A stretch of DNA of 64,000 nt from Lasiosphaeria ovina (taxonomy: Eukaryota > Ascomycota > Sordariomycetes > Sordariales > Lasiosphaeriaceae), in contig JAULSN010000003.1 in NCBI GenBank assembly GCA_033439765.1, forward strand, positions 682,001 to 746,000, given 5' to 3'. The position numbers were made by a program, and so were the translations under genes. Each line of letters opens with the position of its first letter. The first letter of the stretch is position 1. The notes beneath the pieces were generated by a model. It saw only the letters and a list, made by a program, of their open reading frames with translations. It was not told where the DNA came from and made no database searches. Shown in pieces: positions 54,095 through 64,000 of this stretch.

Positions 54095-57000
54095 TTAAAC
54101 ATCTCGTGAGAAGCCAACGGTAAGAACTCGCCCCGATGAACAGCCGATGGATATCATCCGCCCTTGGACAGCAGAATAGCTCGGGCGGTATTCCGGTGGT
54201 AACCACAGTACATTCTTGCCATTGTAAGTAATCCATGACTTGTCCCGTCCTAAGTTATACTCCTGCTTTACTAGAGTATATGGCTGAGTTGAGCTTTCCG
54301 TAATAGCTATAGCTATTTTGATATACCCAGCATTGGTGACAAGGTAGCGGCCGGTATGATCAAACGATATATAGGATATAGATGTGCTGACATTTTGAGT
54401 TTCAAGGCACTGCCCCGACGCCGCCTCCCAGAGCTTGATCGTGTCGTCGTACGAGCCCGAGGCCAGCCGCTGGCCATCTGCTGAGAAGGCCACTGAGCAA
54501 ACCCAGCCGCGATGGCCTTGTAGCGTCTGGAGGCACTGCCCCGATGCCGGCTCCCAGAGCTTGATCGTGTCGTCGCCCGAGCCCGAGGCCAGCCGCTGGC
54601 CATCTGCTGAGAAGGCCACTGACCAAACTGAGCCGCGATGGCCTTGTAGCGTCTGGAGGCACTGCCCCGATGCCGGCTCCCAGAGCTTGATCGTGTCGTC
54701 GTCCGAGCCCGAGGCCAGCCGCTGGCCATCTGCTGAGAAGGCCAATGACAAAACCCAGCCGCGATGGCCTTGTAGCGTCTGGAGGCACTGCCCCGATGCC
54801 GGCTCCCAGAGCTTGATCGTCTTGTCGTCCGAGCCCGAGGCCAGCCGCTGGCCATCTGCTGAGAAGGCCAATGACAAAACCCAGCCGCGATGGCCTTGTA
54901 GCGTCTGGAGGCACTGCCCCGATGCCGGCTCCCAGAGCTTGATCGTGTTGTCGTCCGAGCCCGAGGCCAGCCGCTGGCCATCTGCTGAGAAGGCCAATGA
55001 CAAAACCCAGCCGCGATGGCCTTGTAGCGTCTGGAGGCACTGCCCCGATACCAGCTCCCAGAGCTTAATCGTCTTGTCGTCCGAGCCCGAGGCCAGCCGC
55101 TGGCCATCTGCTGAGAAGGCCAATGACAAAACCCAGCCGCGATGGCCTTGTAGCGTCTGGAGGCACTGCCCCGATGCCGGCTCCCAGAGCTTGATCGTGT
55201 CGTCGTCCGAGCCCGAGGCCAGCCGCTGGCCATCTGCTGAGAAGGCCACTGACCAAACTGAGCGGCGATGGCCTTGTAGCGTCTGGAGGCACTGCCCCGA
55301 TGCCGGCTCCCAGAGCTTGATCGTGTTGTCGTCCGAGCCCGAGGCTAGCCGCTGGCCATCTGCTGAGAAGGCCACTGACCAAACTGAGCCGCGATGGCCT
55401 TGTAGCGTCTGGAGGCACTGCCCCGATGCCGGCTCCCAGAGCTTGATCGTCTTGTCGTCCGAGCCCGAGGCTAGCCGCTGGCCATCTGCTGAGAAGGCCA
55501 CTGACCAAACTGAGCCGCGATGGCCTTGTAGCGTCTGGAGGCACTGCCCCGATGCCGGCTCCCAGAGCTTGATCGTCTTGTCGCCCGAGCCCGAGGCCAG
55601 CCGCTGGCCATCTGCTGAGAAGGCCACTGAGGAAACTGAGCCGAGATGGCCTTCTAGCGTCTGGAGGCATGCATTCCAATCCGCTTCTACAACCGGCTTA
55701 GTACTAATCCAGTCAGGTTCATTTGCCCTGAAATTTCTCTTTACTAAACTGCCAGTTGGTGCAAATACAAGGGCTGACGTGTACGCTTGAAGAGGGGCCT
55801 GCTCTACTATCCATCTGTACGACAGAGAAAACCGGTGTGCATCTCGTACAAGGGTTAATAATTGCCCTTGATCGGTGTTGCCCTATGCTTCTGTTAGTAT
55901 GGTTTTTTTCTGGTGTTTTGTGGTTTTATACTTACCAATAGGCCCTCGAGCTGTCTTATAGCGATGACGCCCTCCGACATAGCTCGGAGTAAACTGAGAG
56001 CTTCAAGCCAGTAGAGGTACTTCGTCTTGAGAAATGTACACGTATGGACGGCCCCATCGTCTTGTAGGAAGGTGTCCAGGTTTGCGTTTGTGCCGGAAAC
56101 CGAGCTAGAAAGGTGGCTAACCCAGTAAACACATGAGTACCGCACTGTCGCAAGAGGGTCCGGATCTGGCACCTTGACTTGGTCAATAGGGAATCCTAAA
56201 GCGCCTAAGCCATACATGTCGCGCCGTAACGTCCCAGACATAAGCTCCAGCGATCGGGTGAATATATGGTGGTGGGCTATCCTCACGCCGCGGGGGAAGA
56301 GCTGGGCTGAGGCCTGCTTGGCCAGGTAATCCTGAGCCGATTGATGGACGAGGTAGATCCGCTCGTCTCGAATGGTGAGGAACGACCTGCACTTGGTCAC
56401 CACTTTCCTGACATTCGCTATGGATGTTGCAATGTGTTCCGGCAACCCAGACAGCTTGCCTATCTCGACCAGGTGAAGTGGGCGGTACGTGACCATAACT
56501 GTCGCGAGTATGCATCGGCAGAGATCCGCGTCCCACCTATACCGCTTTATCTCATGCAGCATGCTTTCGTACAGGGCGTCCAGGCCGTGCGGTGCTTCCT
56601 GGACGATGGGTAGAACGTGCCAGCTCTCAACATCGTCCCTACTTAGCTCCTGCAGGACAAGAGAAGCCCAGAGGATGGTGCCGTCTGCCTTTTGGCGCAG
56701 GATATCGCGCACTCGATCCCTGGAGGGGAGGCCGCCCCAGATGGATGCGAGATCGGATAGTCTGCTGTCGATGTACCCATCCATGTCGAGAGAGGCGTGC
56801 TCCGCGTTCGTTCCCGAGCCGAGACTGAATTCCGTCAGGCCGTGGCCAGACCGCAGTTTCCTCTCGATGGCGGCCCTGTTGCGGCTCGACACGAGCCACT
56901 TGACGCGTTCTGACGATGTGCAGACGATGAGGTCTAAGAGGTTCGGCAGGTCGGCGACGCACTCGTCGAGAGCATCGATGACGAGGTAGGTGGCCTTAAG

Positions 57001-58197
57001 GTTCACATCGCCCAGCATGTCCTGCAGTATCTTGGCAAGGACGACCCAGGCGACGGAGTCATCTTCGGGGAGGGGTCTGTCCGCCAGCAGATGCGCCAGG
57101 AGGCGCGGCTGCCGGTGGACCAGCAGGTATATGATCCCCCGCAGCACCGCGGCGGCGCTGTTGATCCGCGAGTCGGTAGCCTGGCAGAAGAAATAGGCTA
57201 AGTTGTGGCGGTGCCCATTGGCGACGATGGACCGCTCTAGCTCGTTGATAATGCCGCAGAGCAGCATGGTCTTACCTTTGCCGGGATCGCCTCTTACCCA
57301 GAGCCGACAGCTCTCCGGTAGGCGGCGCCATTGGTCGAGGTCAAGGCTCTCGAGGACCCGGCGGTGCGTGTTGGCCACCAGGCCGCCCTTAGCCGCCTCG
57401 ATACGCTCCTTTTCGAGGCGCGGGTCAACGGAGCGCAGATCCGCGAGACGATGGAAATCCTTGGAGATCTTATCGCGCAGTCGTGCAAATGCCCCCGCCT
57501 CGCCCTCGCCGTAGAGAAGCGGCATATGTACGTCGAATATGCCGAGCAAACAGTACGCCTTGTCTTCTTTGCGTGTCGTGTTGCGCTTTTGAACCCACGC
57601 CATTCGTTCATCGATGCTGAAGTCCGAGAGTACGCCGCCTCGGAGAGCTTCGGAGGGGATGCCGGTAATATCGCGAATTTGTTGTTCCAACGAGTTCTTG
57701 TCTCCTAGGCGCTTGCCCTCTGTGCAGAAGAATTCTACCGTTTTCGGAGCGATGAGTTCTTGAAGGGTCCATCCGCGTGTGAACCACCTGCTCGCTTTGA
57801 AAGCCGCTTCCCAGGCAGACTTGTCGTCGAGGGAGCATGTCGAGACATCTGATAAGTAGACATAGCATTTCGCTGACCCCCTGTACCAACGAAACATGGA
57901 GTTGAGGGCGTGCTGAAGCTCACTCGCGTCGGCCTTGTCGATGCAGCATGTGTCAATCCAGAAGTATCTCAGCCCATCACGCCAGGCTTGATCTCCACAG
58001 AACTGGATCTTAGCATAGCCCTTTTTTTTTCTGGCCGTACCGTCCTTTGGCCCGTCCTCTAGATCTTTGAAGAGGACCTCCTCGTCGCCCCATGTATGTG
58101 AAAGTATCGCGTAAGGCGGAATCTCGGAGATCGCATCGTCAAAGAAGCGCTTCGTCAAGCAGAGCTCGCCATCATCGCCTCGTTCCAGGAGTCGCAT
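54095..58197 (-). CDS. HET-NACHT-WD40 (HNWD) NLR-like incompatibility protein
   Basis: Two exons, 58197-55936 and 55882-54095; the 53-bp intron (gtaagt, branch actaac, acceptor catag) joins LEGLL to GNTDQGQLLTLV, giving 1,349 aa, close to Podospora HET-E. N-terminal HET domain: YAILSHTWGDEEV (29-41), YFWIDTCCIDKADASEL, MFRWYRGSAKCYVYLSDV, RGWTLQELIAP (141-151). NACHT NTPase: P-loop GDPGKGKT (303-310), Walker B LVIDALDEC (405-413). C-terminal WD40 domain: ten repeats of 42 residues (about 832-1251), then about 98 unique residues. Known members detect a partner protein through the WD40 face and trigger cell death through HET on anastomosis of unlike strains. All motifs are intact and no stop is seen, so the gene is probably functional. 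Partner unknown. Confidence 0.93.
54405..55660 (-). repeat. Ten near-identical 126-bp WD40 repeats
   Basis: Each unit encodes GHRG-x-V-x-S-x-AFSADGQRLASGS-x-D-x-TIKLWEPASGQCLQTLQ. Differences between units are confined almost wholly to the residues after GHR (G/R, S/W), the residue before S (W/L/C/S), V/L, and the two residues around D in GSxDx (D/G/Y and K/N/D). One unit has LV for PA. Such identity implies recent unequal exchange or gene conversion. Confidence 0.95.
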
Positions 58198-58295
58198 CGT
58201 GCAAGGTTATCAAGTTCGCTCGCAGCAGGTATTGGTACAGTACTCGACGGGTGAGCGGACGGAAGACGCTATCGTGGATCTGTATGTACAACGCA

Positions 58296-58682
58296 TCAGT
58301 AGCTGAGCGTGATAAATCCCGAGGAGAGCAAGAAATACCACTTACTATCAACAATCGAGGCGCGCAGCGTAGACACAGTGGCCCCGATCGTTCCTTGACC
58401 CGCAATGTGGTTGTTCTGGCCGACGTCGGGCTCGAGCGTTTCGCGATCAGGTTGCCCAACCCCGCACATCAGGCATTTGAGTGGCGTCCGCACCTGACGG
58501 CTGGCGCCTACACGTGTACTGCGCGTACTCGAAGCATCATGATTGGTATCTGTCTCGCTGGTGCTCTTAGCGATGTCCCTCAAGTTGAATGGCAATGTGG
58601 AAAATGCCTTTGTGGGAGATGAAATGAAAAGAAGGTGACGCGACAGAGGCAAACTGGTTTTGGCGAAGAGGAGAAATGCCAA
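58296..58682 (-). other. Doubtful 128-codon frame upstream of the HNWD gene
   Basis: MAFLLFAKTSLPLSRHLLFI, then Ser/Thr-rich, then CLMCGVGQPDRETL. It has a mitochondrial-presequence-like N-terminus and possibly a gtaagt donor near its end. It could be leader sequence of the HNWD transcript or a small gene; no family recognised. Confidence 0.2.
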
Positions 58683-58902
58683 GTTTTGAGGTACCTGCTG
58701 AACTGGCTACGTACATGCCGGTGTCACTGCACTGTGGAAGGCATCACGTGAGCTACACAAAACGCAGTTACTTAGAGCTACTTTAGAGTACGTATTTTGC
58801 GGAATGTCAGCGTTCGGAAAGCATGCACTTGTCAGCCACTCTTGGCGTTGGGATGTATCTAGATGTCAAGGAAGTACATATGGTCCGTGCCCAAACACAT
58901 CA

Positions 58903-58940
58903 AAGAGTGCAAGACCGGACGCCGATTTCGCTCCTAGCTG
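58903..58940 (-). repeat. Right terminal inverted repeat
   Basis: Reverse complement reads cagctaggagcgaaatcggc gtccggtc then ttgcactctt, matching 51064-51104 and facing it. Flanked outside by tata, consistent with a TA target site. Confidence 0.8.
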
Positions 58941-59090
58941 TATATAATTTTATTAATAAGAACAAGTAGCAAATAGTTCATTAGGCTAATAATTACATAT
59001 ATAACTACGTTAACCCTAAATGCATCTATTAATTGTCATGGCATGCCATTGTTGGAATGACAAGGTCATTCGCAGTAGTCACTATAGTAA

Positions 59091-59582
59091 CTGTAGCGTA
59101 AGGTAGGGGTGGTGATGTGGTTGTATTCTGCTCTGTTCTATGTAAAAGGATCACGAACTACGGGGACAGGATGCGGGCGCATTAGTGGGGGTCGATCACG
59201 TGCTTGCGCACGTGTGGCCCGTGCGCTTGGCGTCACGTGCAGGGCGTATGTGCCCTGCGCATTGGTGGTTCCCCACTTGTTTTCCCTGTCGACCAATCAC
59301 AGCCCTGCAGCCGCATGAACCTGATTGATCGGTAATTCCTACAGCCATGGTTAGTGGGGATACCAGATGGTCGCGCGGTGAATGCCTTCATCAGCCACTG
59401 GCCTTGCAGTCAGCTAGGTGAATGGCAGGACGGGTGAATGGACTCAAGGCCAGTGAAAGGAGGAGGTCCGAGCGCACTGGAGCACCATTGATCTTCGATT
59501 GATCAGCCCTTTGGAACCTTTTCCTTTTCTCTTTTCTTCTTTAGCTTTGTATTTTACAAATACAGTCGGGTTTTCTGTTACA
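59091..59582 (+). mobile_element. Probable solo LTR or LTR-like relic
   Basis: Begins TGTAGCG and ends TTTCTGTTACA, about 492 bp. The interior has acgtg-rich GC patches, then a pyrimidine tract (cttttcttctttagcttt) and ttttacaaataca before the end, a composition usual in fungal Gypsy LTRs. No matching internal domain and no clear target duplication are seen, so the limits are tentative. Confidence 0.45.
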
Positions 59583-59654
59583 AGCTACGTACGATAGGCC
59601 AGATGCGAACTCTGGCGCGGAGATATCATAAACCACCTTGTCAAGAGTGAATCG

Positions 59655-59954
59655 CTAGGCAAGGACAGTATGGGTGAGATTCTGGCGAGGCGCAAGGGCG
59701 GGATTTTGTCCGCGGATTATGGCAGTAGCTGCAGAAACTCCTGCGTTTGACGCGGCTCTCTGGGAATGAAGTTAGCAAGGAAACTAAGGAAGAAGGTCTA
59801 ATAGACTTACCTGCTGCCTGCCGCGATTACGGCAATCCGCGCAATCGAGAACGATCCGTCGAGGGCCTCGGAACGACCGGAATTGGTCGATGTCTTTCTC
59901 AACGCCGCAGGTGTAGCAAACTTTGCGGGCAGCCGCCTCCGCCGCGTCCGCCAT
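59655..59954 (-). CDS. Small Cys-rich zinc-binding-like protein
   Basis: Two exons, 59954-59811 and 59759-59655; the 51-bp intron (gtaagt, branch gctaac, acceptor ccag) gives 82 aa. CYTCGVEKDIDQFRSFRGPR followed by DCADCRNRG forms a C-x2-C...C-x2-C pair, likely one zinc site. The C-terminal half (RAASNAGVSAATAIIRG...) is plain. Similar short CxxCGxxKxxxxF proteins occur in fungi without known function. An upstream open frame in the same phase lacks support; MADAAEA is chosen because the Cys module follows directly. Confidence 0.55.
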
Positions 59955-60623
59955 AGATACCGAAAAACCTGGCCATAACAGGCAAAACGGTACTACAGAG
60001 GAAAGGAGGTTAGCTGTGAAGAGCGGGTAAATCGTAAGGTTCGTCAAAGGTGCTACGGTACGACTGATTGTTGGAAAAGAAAAGCGATTGGAGTGTGCGG
60101 CGAGGAAATTCGACGCGGGGTTCAAGGACAAATCGCGTAGTCACGTGCATAGGCCCACCCTGGCACAGGCCTACTTGCGTACGCCCCACCACGCCAAAAG
60201 CATTCAAACGCTTGCATCTCAGCCACTTTTCATTGTAACAGGAATCAGGTTTCAGATCCAAAATCTCCGTGGAGTCATGCACAGAATGGTACCGGTTGCA
60301 TCAATTTTGCATATAGCTAAGATATTAGGTCCACTTTCCTGTGCCATCAGCCAATCCGGAAAGGCGATAAGGGGACCCGCAAACTCTTATCAATTTCGCA
60401 TAGGAATTTTTTCAAAGTTTCGCAGCAGGATGATGGTTTTAGCAAGGGTATGTTTTGTAGGGTTATATATGGGGAAAATGAATGCGGCGCTCGCATATAA
60501 AATACGTTACTCTCGATCGCGCGGTATTTTTGCTGACGTAACCGCCCAATCCACTGTGCTCCGGCTCTTCCTTTCTCTCCTCGCACCCCACCACCAACCA
60601 CCAACCACCAACCACCAACCACC
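59955..60623. promoter_or_regulatory. Divergent promoter region
   Basis: 669 bp between the divergent starts at 59954 (minus) and 60624 (plus). The right end carries a (ccaccaa)n leader repeat (separate entry). Nothing else identified. Confidence 0.45.
60588..60623 (+). repeat. 7-bp tandem repeat immediately before an ATG
   Basis: About five copies of ccaacca/accacca directly abut the start codon at 60624, making an A/C-only leader of low structure. Confidence 0.85.
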
Positions 60624-61418
60624 ATGAGCGACCTGGGAGATGGCGCAACTCGGCTTCTGGCACGTCTAGAAGCTTCCGCGATCCTTCTTGTTGAATGGGA
60701 GACGAGCCTGCAGATACGTTTGGGTTACCCCCTTGCGCCCAATGGAGTAAGTCAGCGAGGTATGATTGAGGCTGTATATAATTGACTTTTTCGGTAGAGC
60801 CGATTTTTCCTTGTCCCTGACGCCCAACTGCGGAAAGTCCAAGACATAGCCGCTGAACTGGGCTTCTCTCCAGCCCATGAGGATGTTCTGCGCTCCGTCT
60901 ACCCATGCGAGCTGTCGGGTCTGGCGGTTCGCTACTTAATCGATGACACAACCTACGACCAGGGCCCGCCGCGACGTAGGCTCGTCTTCTTGCCCATGTC
61001 CTGGACGGGGATTACGTCGGACGAGGTCGTGCCGATTCTAGTTGACGACGGCCTTCAGCCCGCACTCCCTCCTTCTGCCTGGACAGTACCACTCCCAGCC
61101 GCCTGCGCTGCGTTTGCACGTATTGCCGCTCGTGAGAAACGCACAAGTCCAGTCCGTAATGGTGTTATTGAACAGCTTTCGAGCGTGATTGGGTACAGCC
61201 TCTTCGACATGAGCTATGAGGGGGATTATATGGAGGACTTGCCGAATGACCAGCCGCTGTCCGAGGATGAAAAGTTGGAGATTGAGCGTGCCGTAAAAGA
61301 AATAAAAAGCTGGAAATTGAGGAAGGATGAAGAGTGGATCAAGGACATCTTGGTTGACATTTACACTGGGAAGAAAACCTTTTCTGATCTCCCATGTGCG
61401 AAAGGCCCAACCTTATAG
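60624..61418 (+). CDS. Uncharacterised 247-aa fungal protein
   Basis: Two exons, 60624-60746 and 60798-61418; the 51-bp intron (gtaagt...ggtag, phase 0) joins YPLAPNG to SRFFLVPDAQLRKVQDIA. The middle reads LSGLAVRYLIDD, RRRLVFLPMSWTGI, then a helical, acidic C-terminus (LSEDEKLEIERAVKEIKSWK). No signal peptide or membrane span. I do not recognise the family. The strand-rich LVPD...RRLVFLP portion is reminiscent of nucleotidyltransferase-type folds, but no catalytic motif is visible. It is convergent with the nucleotidyltransferase-like gene 93 bp away. Confidence 0.65.
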
Positions 61419-61511
61419 CCGCCCTTCGATGTATTTATTAGACTATTTGAAAGAAAAAACCACTCGTAACAAGCTATTTACGGAGCTAGAGAGTGTATGT
61501 TCCGGAAAACT

Positions 61512-62228
61512 TCAAGCCCCCGACACCTTCTTCTGGTCGTCGACCTCCAAGACCGAGTCCAAAAGTTGAATCAAATCATCTCTACCATCGCCCTCCCAGT
61601 ATTCCCTCAAAGATTTAACTGCCAAGTATAATCTGTCAACGTTGAGAGAAGAGTAGCCCACGAAGTCCATCTTTTGGTCGTGCTCCGCAAGCCACCTCAG
61701 CAGAAATTCGACGTCCACTAGATCTTGCCTAAGTTTGGCAATTGATTTCGGGCGCGTGCTCCCGACGAAATGGACACATCGTTTAATCTTGGTTAGGACC
61801 AAGATTCCGGGGCGAAGGATGGGAATATCAGCTATAGACACACTTATTAGCTTTGACCCCCTAAGATCGAGATAGAGTTGATAAATACTGTTCCCGGGTC
61901 GGATCACTCTCAGCTGCCTAGGCAAGCCAAGGTCGCCGATCACAAGAGTCTCTATGGGGATTTGTATTTCTTGGTCTGCGGGCGTAAACACGAATTTGTT
62001 GTGTTCTATGCGAAACCTTGGGTCACCGCCCAACACAGGATCTGCAATCCGTGTTCGGAGATCGATGATGTTGGCAAAGTCAATTTCGACATCGATATCC
62101 GCCGTGTTCCTTTGGCAGCCGAGGAGGTTGACGGCAAACCCTCCAATGAACGCGTGGTCAATACCTTGCTCTGAAGGAATAGCAGAGAGCGCATTTGCGG
62201 CTTGCAGATGGAGTTCCTGGGGAGCCAT
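61512..62228 (-). CDS. Minimal-nucleotidyltransferase-like protein
   Basis: Intronless, 238 aa. The N-terminal AFIGGFAVNLLGCQRNTADI followed by DVEID has the Pol-beta-superfamily signature hGG....D-x-D (GG then ADIDVEID), as in minimal nucleotidyltransferases. Then strands with FRIEHNKFVFTPADQEIQIP, LVIGDLGLP and a helical tail with SIAKLRQDLVDVEFLLRWLA. Such enzymes transfer a nucleotide to protein or RNA; bacterial relatives serve as toxin or antitoxin halves and in drug modification. Whether this one is active, and on what, is unknown. Confidence 0.75.
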   Translation of the reverse strand: MAPQELHLQAANALSAIPSEQGIDHAFIGGFAVNLLGCQRNTADIDVEIDFANIIDLRTRIADPVLGGDPRFRIEHNKFVFTPADQEIQIPIETLVIGDLGLPRQLRVIRPGNSIYQLYLDLRGSKLISVSIADIPILRPGILVLTKIKRCVHFVGSTRPKSIAKLRQDLVDVEFLLRWLAEHDQKMDFVGYSSLNVDRLYLAVKSLREYWEGDGRDDLIQLLDSVLEVDDQKKVSGA

Positions 62229-63185
62229 GGTCGGGGAAGACGTTCTGCGGTGTGTCGTGTGTGATGGAATGTCGAAATGGAGAGGTTGACCCTGGGCATG
62301 GATAGCATGCTACTCGCACCATCCGGCAAAATGGTTGACCACGAGTGTGTTCGATCAGGAAGGCGCGCGCAGACCCGCCATTTTCGGCAGGCTCAAGCCA
62401 CCCCCATTACTCGGTCGCCCGAATATGAACGGGTTGAACTCCTAACAGTCGCTACGCATCCCGCGTTGCCACAGCGCCAATCGCATCGGGGTCGATGACA
62501 TCTCCGCCAGTATCCGGTTTGTCGGTAGTTCCATCAGCCTCTACTGTCCAAAGAGGGTCGTGTCGGTTAGAATTCGAATCTATGACTTCCTGCGGAGCAG
62601 CCCACGATAGTCAGAGCGAGATATGCGTGAATCAGAGTCAGAGCACTCCTCGCATCATTTTTGATGACAATCTTGTCTTTCGTGATGACCCTGTGATAAC
62701 ATAGTATGTAGCTTAATATTTACTGTACTAGCGGTTATAGAATGGCTTCTGATGGTAGTTTCAAATGAGGTCATCATATGATTGATATGTTAAATAGATG
62801 ATAACGTATAACAACTTCATACGATAGAAGTTCATCTCTGTCACGACCCTCGTCATGAACGACTCGAAGCACGGGCCAACATCGGCGCAGGGCGCTCTGA
62901 ACCAATCGCTAAGCCAGCCAATAAAGGCGGGCCCGCTCGGGGCCTGAGACCGCCAATCAGATCGGTCACAGGCCAGCAGTTGTCACGGCTGCTGGCTAGG
63001 GAAACGTATGGCTGTTGTGCTCAACTACAACCCGTTTTGCGGCTGCGACTACGGCTGCGCGTGTCGTGTGAGACTTTGGTTGCAAGGGAGAGGCCGCTGT
63101 CGCCGCTGCTGGAGACCCGGCTTAAACCTTTTTTCATCTTTTCTGGGGCCTGCCCTAGATAGTCCCCGGCAAATCGTCATTCTCT
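62229..63185. other. Intergenic, nothing recognised
   Basis: Holds the promoter of the 62228 gene and a 20-bp interrupted palindrome at 62813-62832 (6-bp arms). Short open frames only. Confidence 0.5.
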
Positions 63186-64000
63186 TTACTCGATGATGTC
63201 TTGGAACAATTCCCTGCAAGAATCACCCCATCCCTCCGGATTAATCACCTCGCCAGCAGTCTCAAAGATGGTAGCGACCCCGACCCTCTCCCAGATTCGG
63301 TGACTGCGGGTTCTGGACGTCTGCTTCAAAAGCAACCCCGAGGGTCGCTGGCTGTTTGAAACGTGCAGATAGCACAACGAATGGCCTGGCCGTATTGGAA
63401 GAAGGCTGTCCCGGTTGTCAAAGTCGAGCATCCCGCGCGCAAAGAGCTTGTCCGCGGGCCCGATTATGGCGTATGGGAAGCTGCTTGCCGAAGTCCAGCT
63501 TCCCTCGTCATCCGGCCGTATTTGCGTGACATGCATCTGGTTCCCGTAGAATACCATATGCGGAGAATGGCGTTGGAACCTGATAGGACTTAAAGCCTCG
63601 GGCGTTGGGCAGTCAACGGACCGCATGCCTTTGAAGTAGCCAATGTTGGCATCGAGCGACGTCCAGGACCAGGTAGGGGCGCGCTTTGTCGCCGGCCGCC
63701 GGGCGATGCCGCTCTCGACAAGCCGCAGGAGCTCTCTCTCCATGTTACCACTCCACGTTGCCGCCTCAGGGATATAGCTGCCAGCAGAGACATGGGCGGC
63801 CATTTCGTTGGCCAGGCTCTGGATAGCCGTGAGCTTGTCGGACGGGACCGTCATCCTCCTCCGGCTGTAGCTGATGACGGCTCGCTTCCAGCATTCGTAC
63901 CATTTGGCAGCGTCATTGTCGGCGAGGGACTGCGGCCATAGTTGGAACGGATCCGACGACCTGGGCTGCTCAGGTTCGTTCTCCTCCGACTTTAGGCATT
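63186..64000 (-). CDS. HET-domain protein, C-terminal part (cut by right edge)
   Basis: Continues off the right edge. Upstream of the ATG at 63854 the frame stays open through PFQLWPQSLADNDAAKWYEC, WKRAVISYSRRRMTVPSDKL and TAIQSLANEM, the region that follows the HET domain in most HET proteins (WxxxVxxYSxRxLTxxxDKLxAIxGxA). The rest has GSYIPEAATW, PTWSWTSLDANIGY (the usual APSWSWASxxG) and a variable tail to RELFQDIIE. The HET catalytic part lies outside the window. Intact as far as seen; partner and specificity unknown. Confidence 0.8.
   Translation of the reverse strand, partial: CLKSEENEPEQPRSSDPFQLWPQSLADNDAAKWYECWKRAVISYSRRRMTVPSDKLTAIQSLANEMAAHVSAGSYIPEAATWSGNMERELLRLVESGIARRPATKRAPTWSWTSLDANIGYFKGMRSVDCPTPEALSPIRFQRHSPHMVFYGNQMHVTQIRPDDEGSWTSASSFPYAIIGPADKLFARGMLDFDNRDSLLPIRPGHSLCYLHVSNSQRPSGLLLKQTSRTRSHRIWERVGVATIFETAGEVINPEGWGDSCRELFQDIIE

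Noticed and set aside
54405..55660. Regular repeats that could suggest a CRISPR or satellite array
   Set aside because: The period is 126 bp with no spacers and every unit is a WD40 coding repeat.
54435..55790. 451-codon plus-strand open frame across the WD40 array
   Set aside because: It is the antisense shadow of a GC-rich 126-bp repeat; the minus strand has a spliced gene with complete family motifs.
62813..62832. Interrupted palindrome aacttc-8-gaagtt resembling a recombinase site
   Set aside because: Arms are only 6 bp and no recombinase gene or second copy is present; taken as chance.
1..64000. tRNA or rRNA genes
   Set aside because: Scanning for paired A-box and B-box patterns and cloverleaf arms by eye gave no candidate; a covariance-model search would be decisive.

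Overview
The window reads as nuclear DNA of a filamentous ascomycete (Pezizomycotina, most likely Sordariomycetes). Genes are interrupted by short introns (about 50-110 bp) with GTRNGT-type donors, CTAAC/CTAAT branch sites and YAG acceptors. HET-domain genes, a HET-NACHT-WD40 gene and an alpha-pheromone receptor are present, and the dead transposons carry stop codons of the kind left by repeat-induced point mutation (RIP). I found no tRNA, rRNA, CRISPR array or operon. Exon limits are read by eye from frame, splice signals and family alignment.

Positions 1-36.8 kb are a mostly ordinary gene-rich arm: an FSH1-type serine hydrolase (cut by the left edge), a six-bladed propeller protein, a secreted SnoaL-like protein, a fungal multi-spanning membrane protein, an acyltransferase-3, a gamma-glutamyltranspeptidase with a predicted GC-AG intron, a conserved protein often mislabelled DMC1, a probable Tom6, a secreted DUF1996 protein, indoleamine 2,3-dioxygenase, ESCRT-I Vps23, a large Ser-rich protein with an in-frame TAG, the Ste2/PRE-2 pheromone receptor, a GIY-YIG-like protein, an ER protein ending KDEL, and an uncharacterised three-exon gene.

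Positions 37-51 kb are accessory. A degraded HET-domain copy at 37.5-37.7 kb is followed by an 8.2 kb dead Ty3/Gypsy chromovirus (38.9-47.1 kb). A fragment of a second Gypsy lineage is inserted in its pol in the opposite orientation. An unexpectedly intact 403-codon ORF sits between the chromodomain and the 3' LTR. One intact host gene follows (47.5-48.8 kb), then about 2 kb of AT-rich repeat debris.

Positions 51-64 kb form a non-self-recognition neighbourhood. Inward-facing terminal inverted repeats (51,064-51,104 and 58,903-58,940) bracket a dead Tc1/mariner-type transposase, a dead multicopy fungal gene and an intact 1,349-residue HET-NACHT-WD40 gene whose ten WD40 repeats are almost identical. 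To the right lie a small Cys-rich zinc-ribbon-like gene, an uncharacterised 247-aa gene, a minimal-nucleotidyltransferase-like gene and, at the right edge, another HET-type protein. The most interesting possibility is that the NLR-like gene lies inside, or between the ends of, a TIR-bounded unit.
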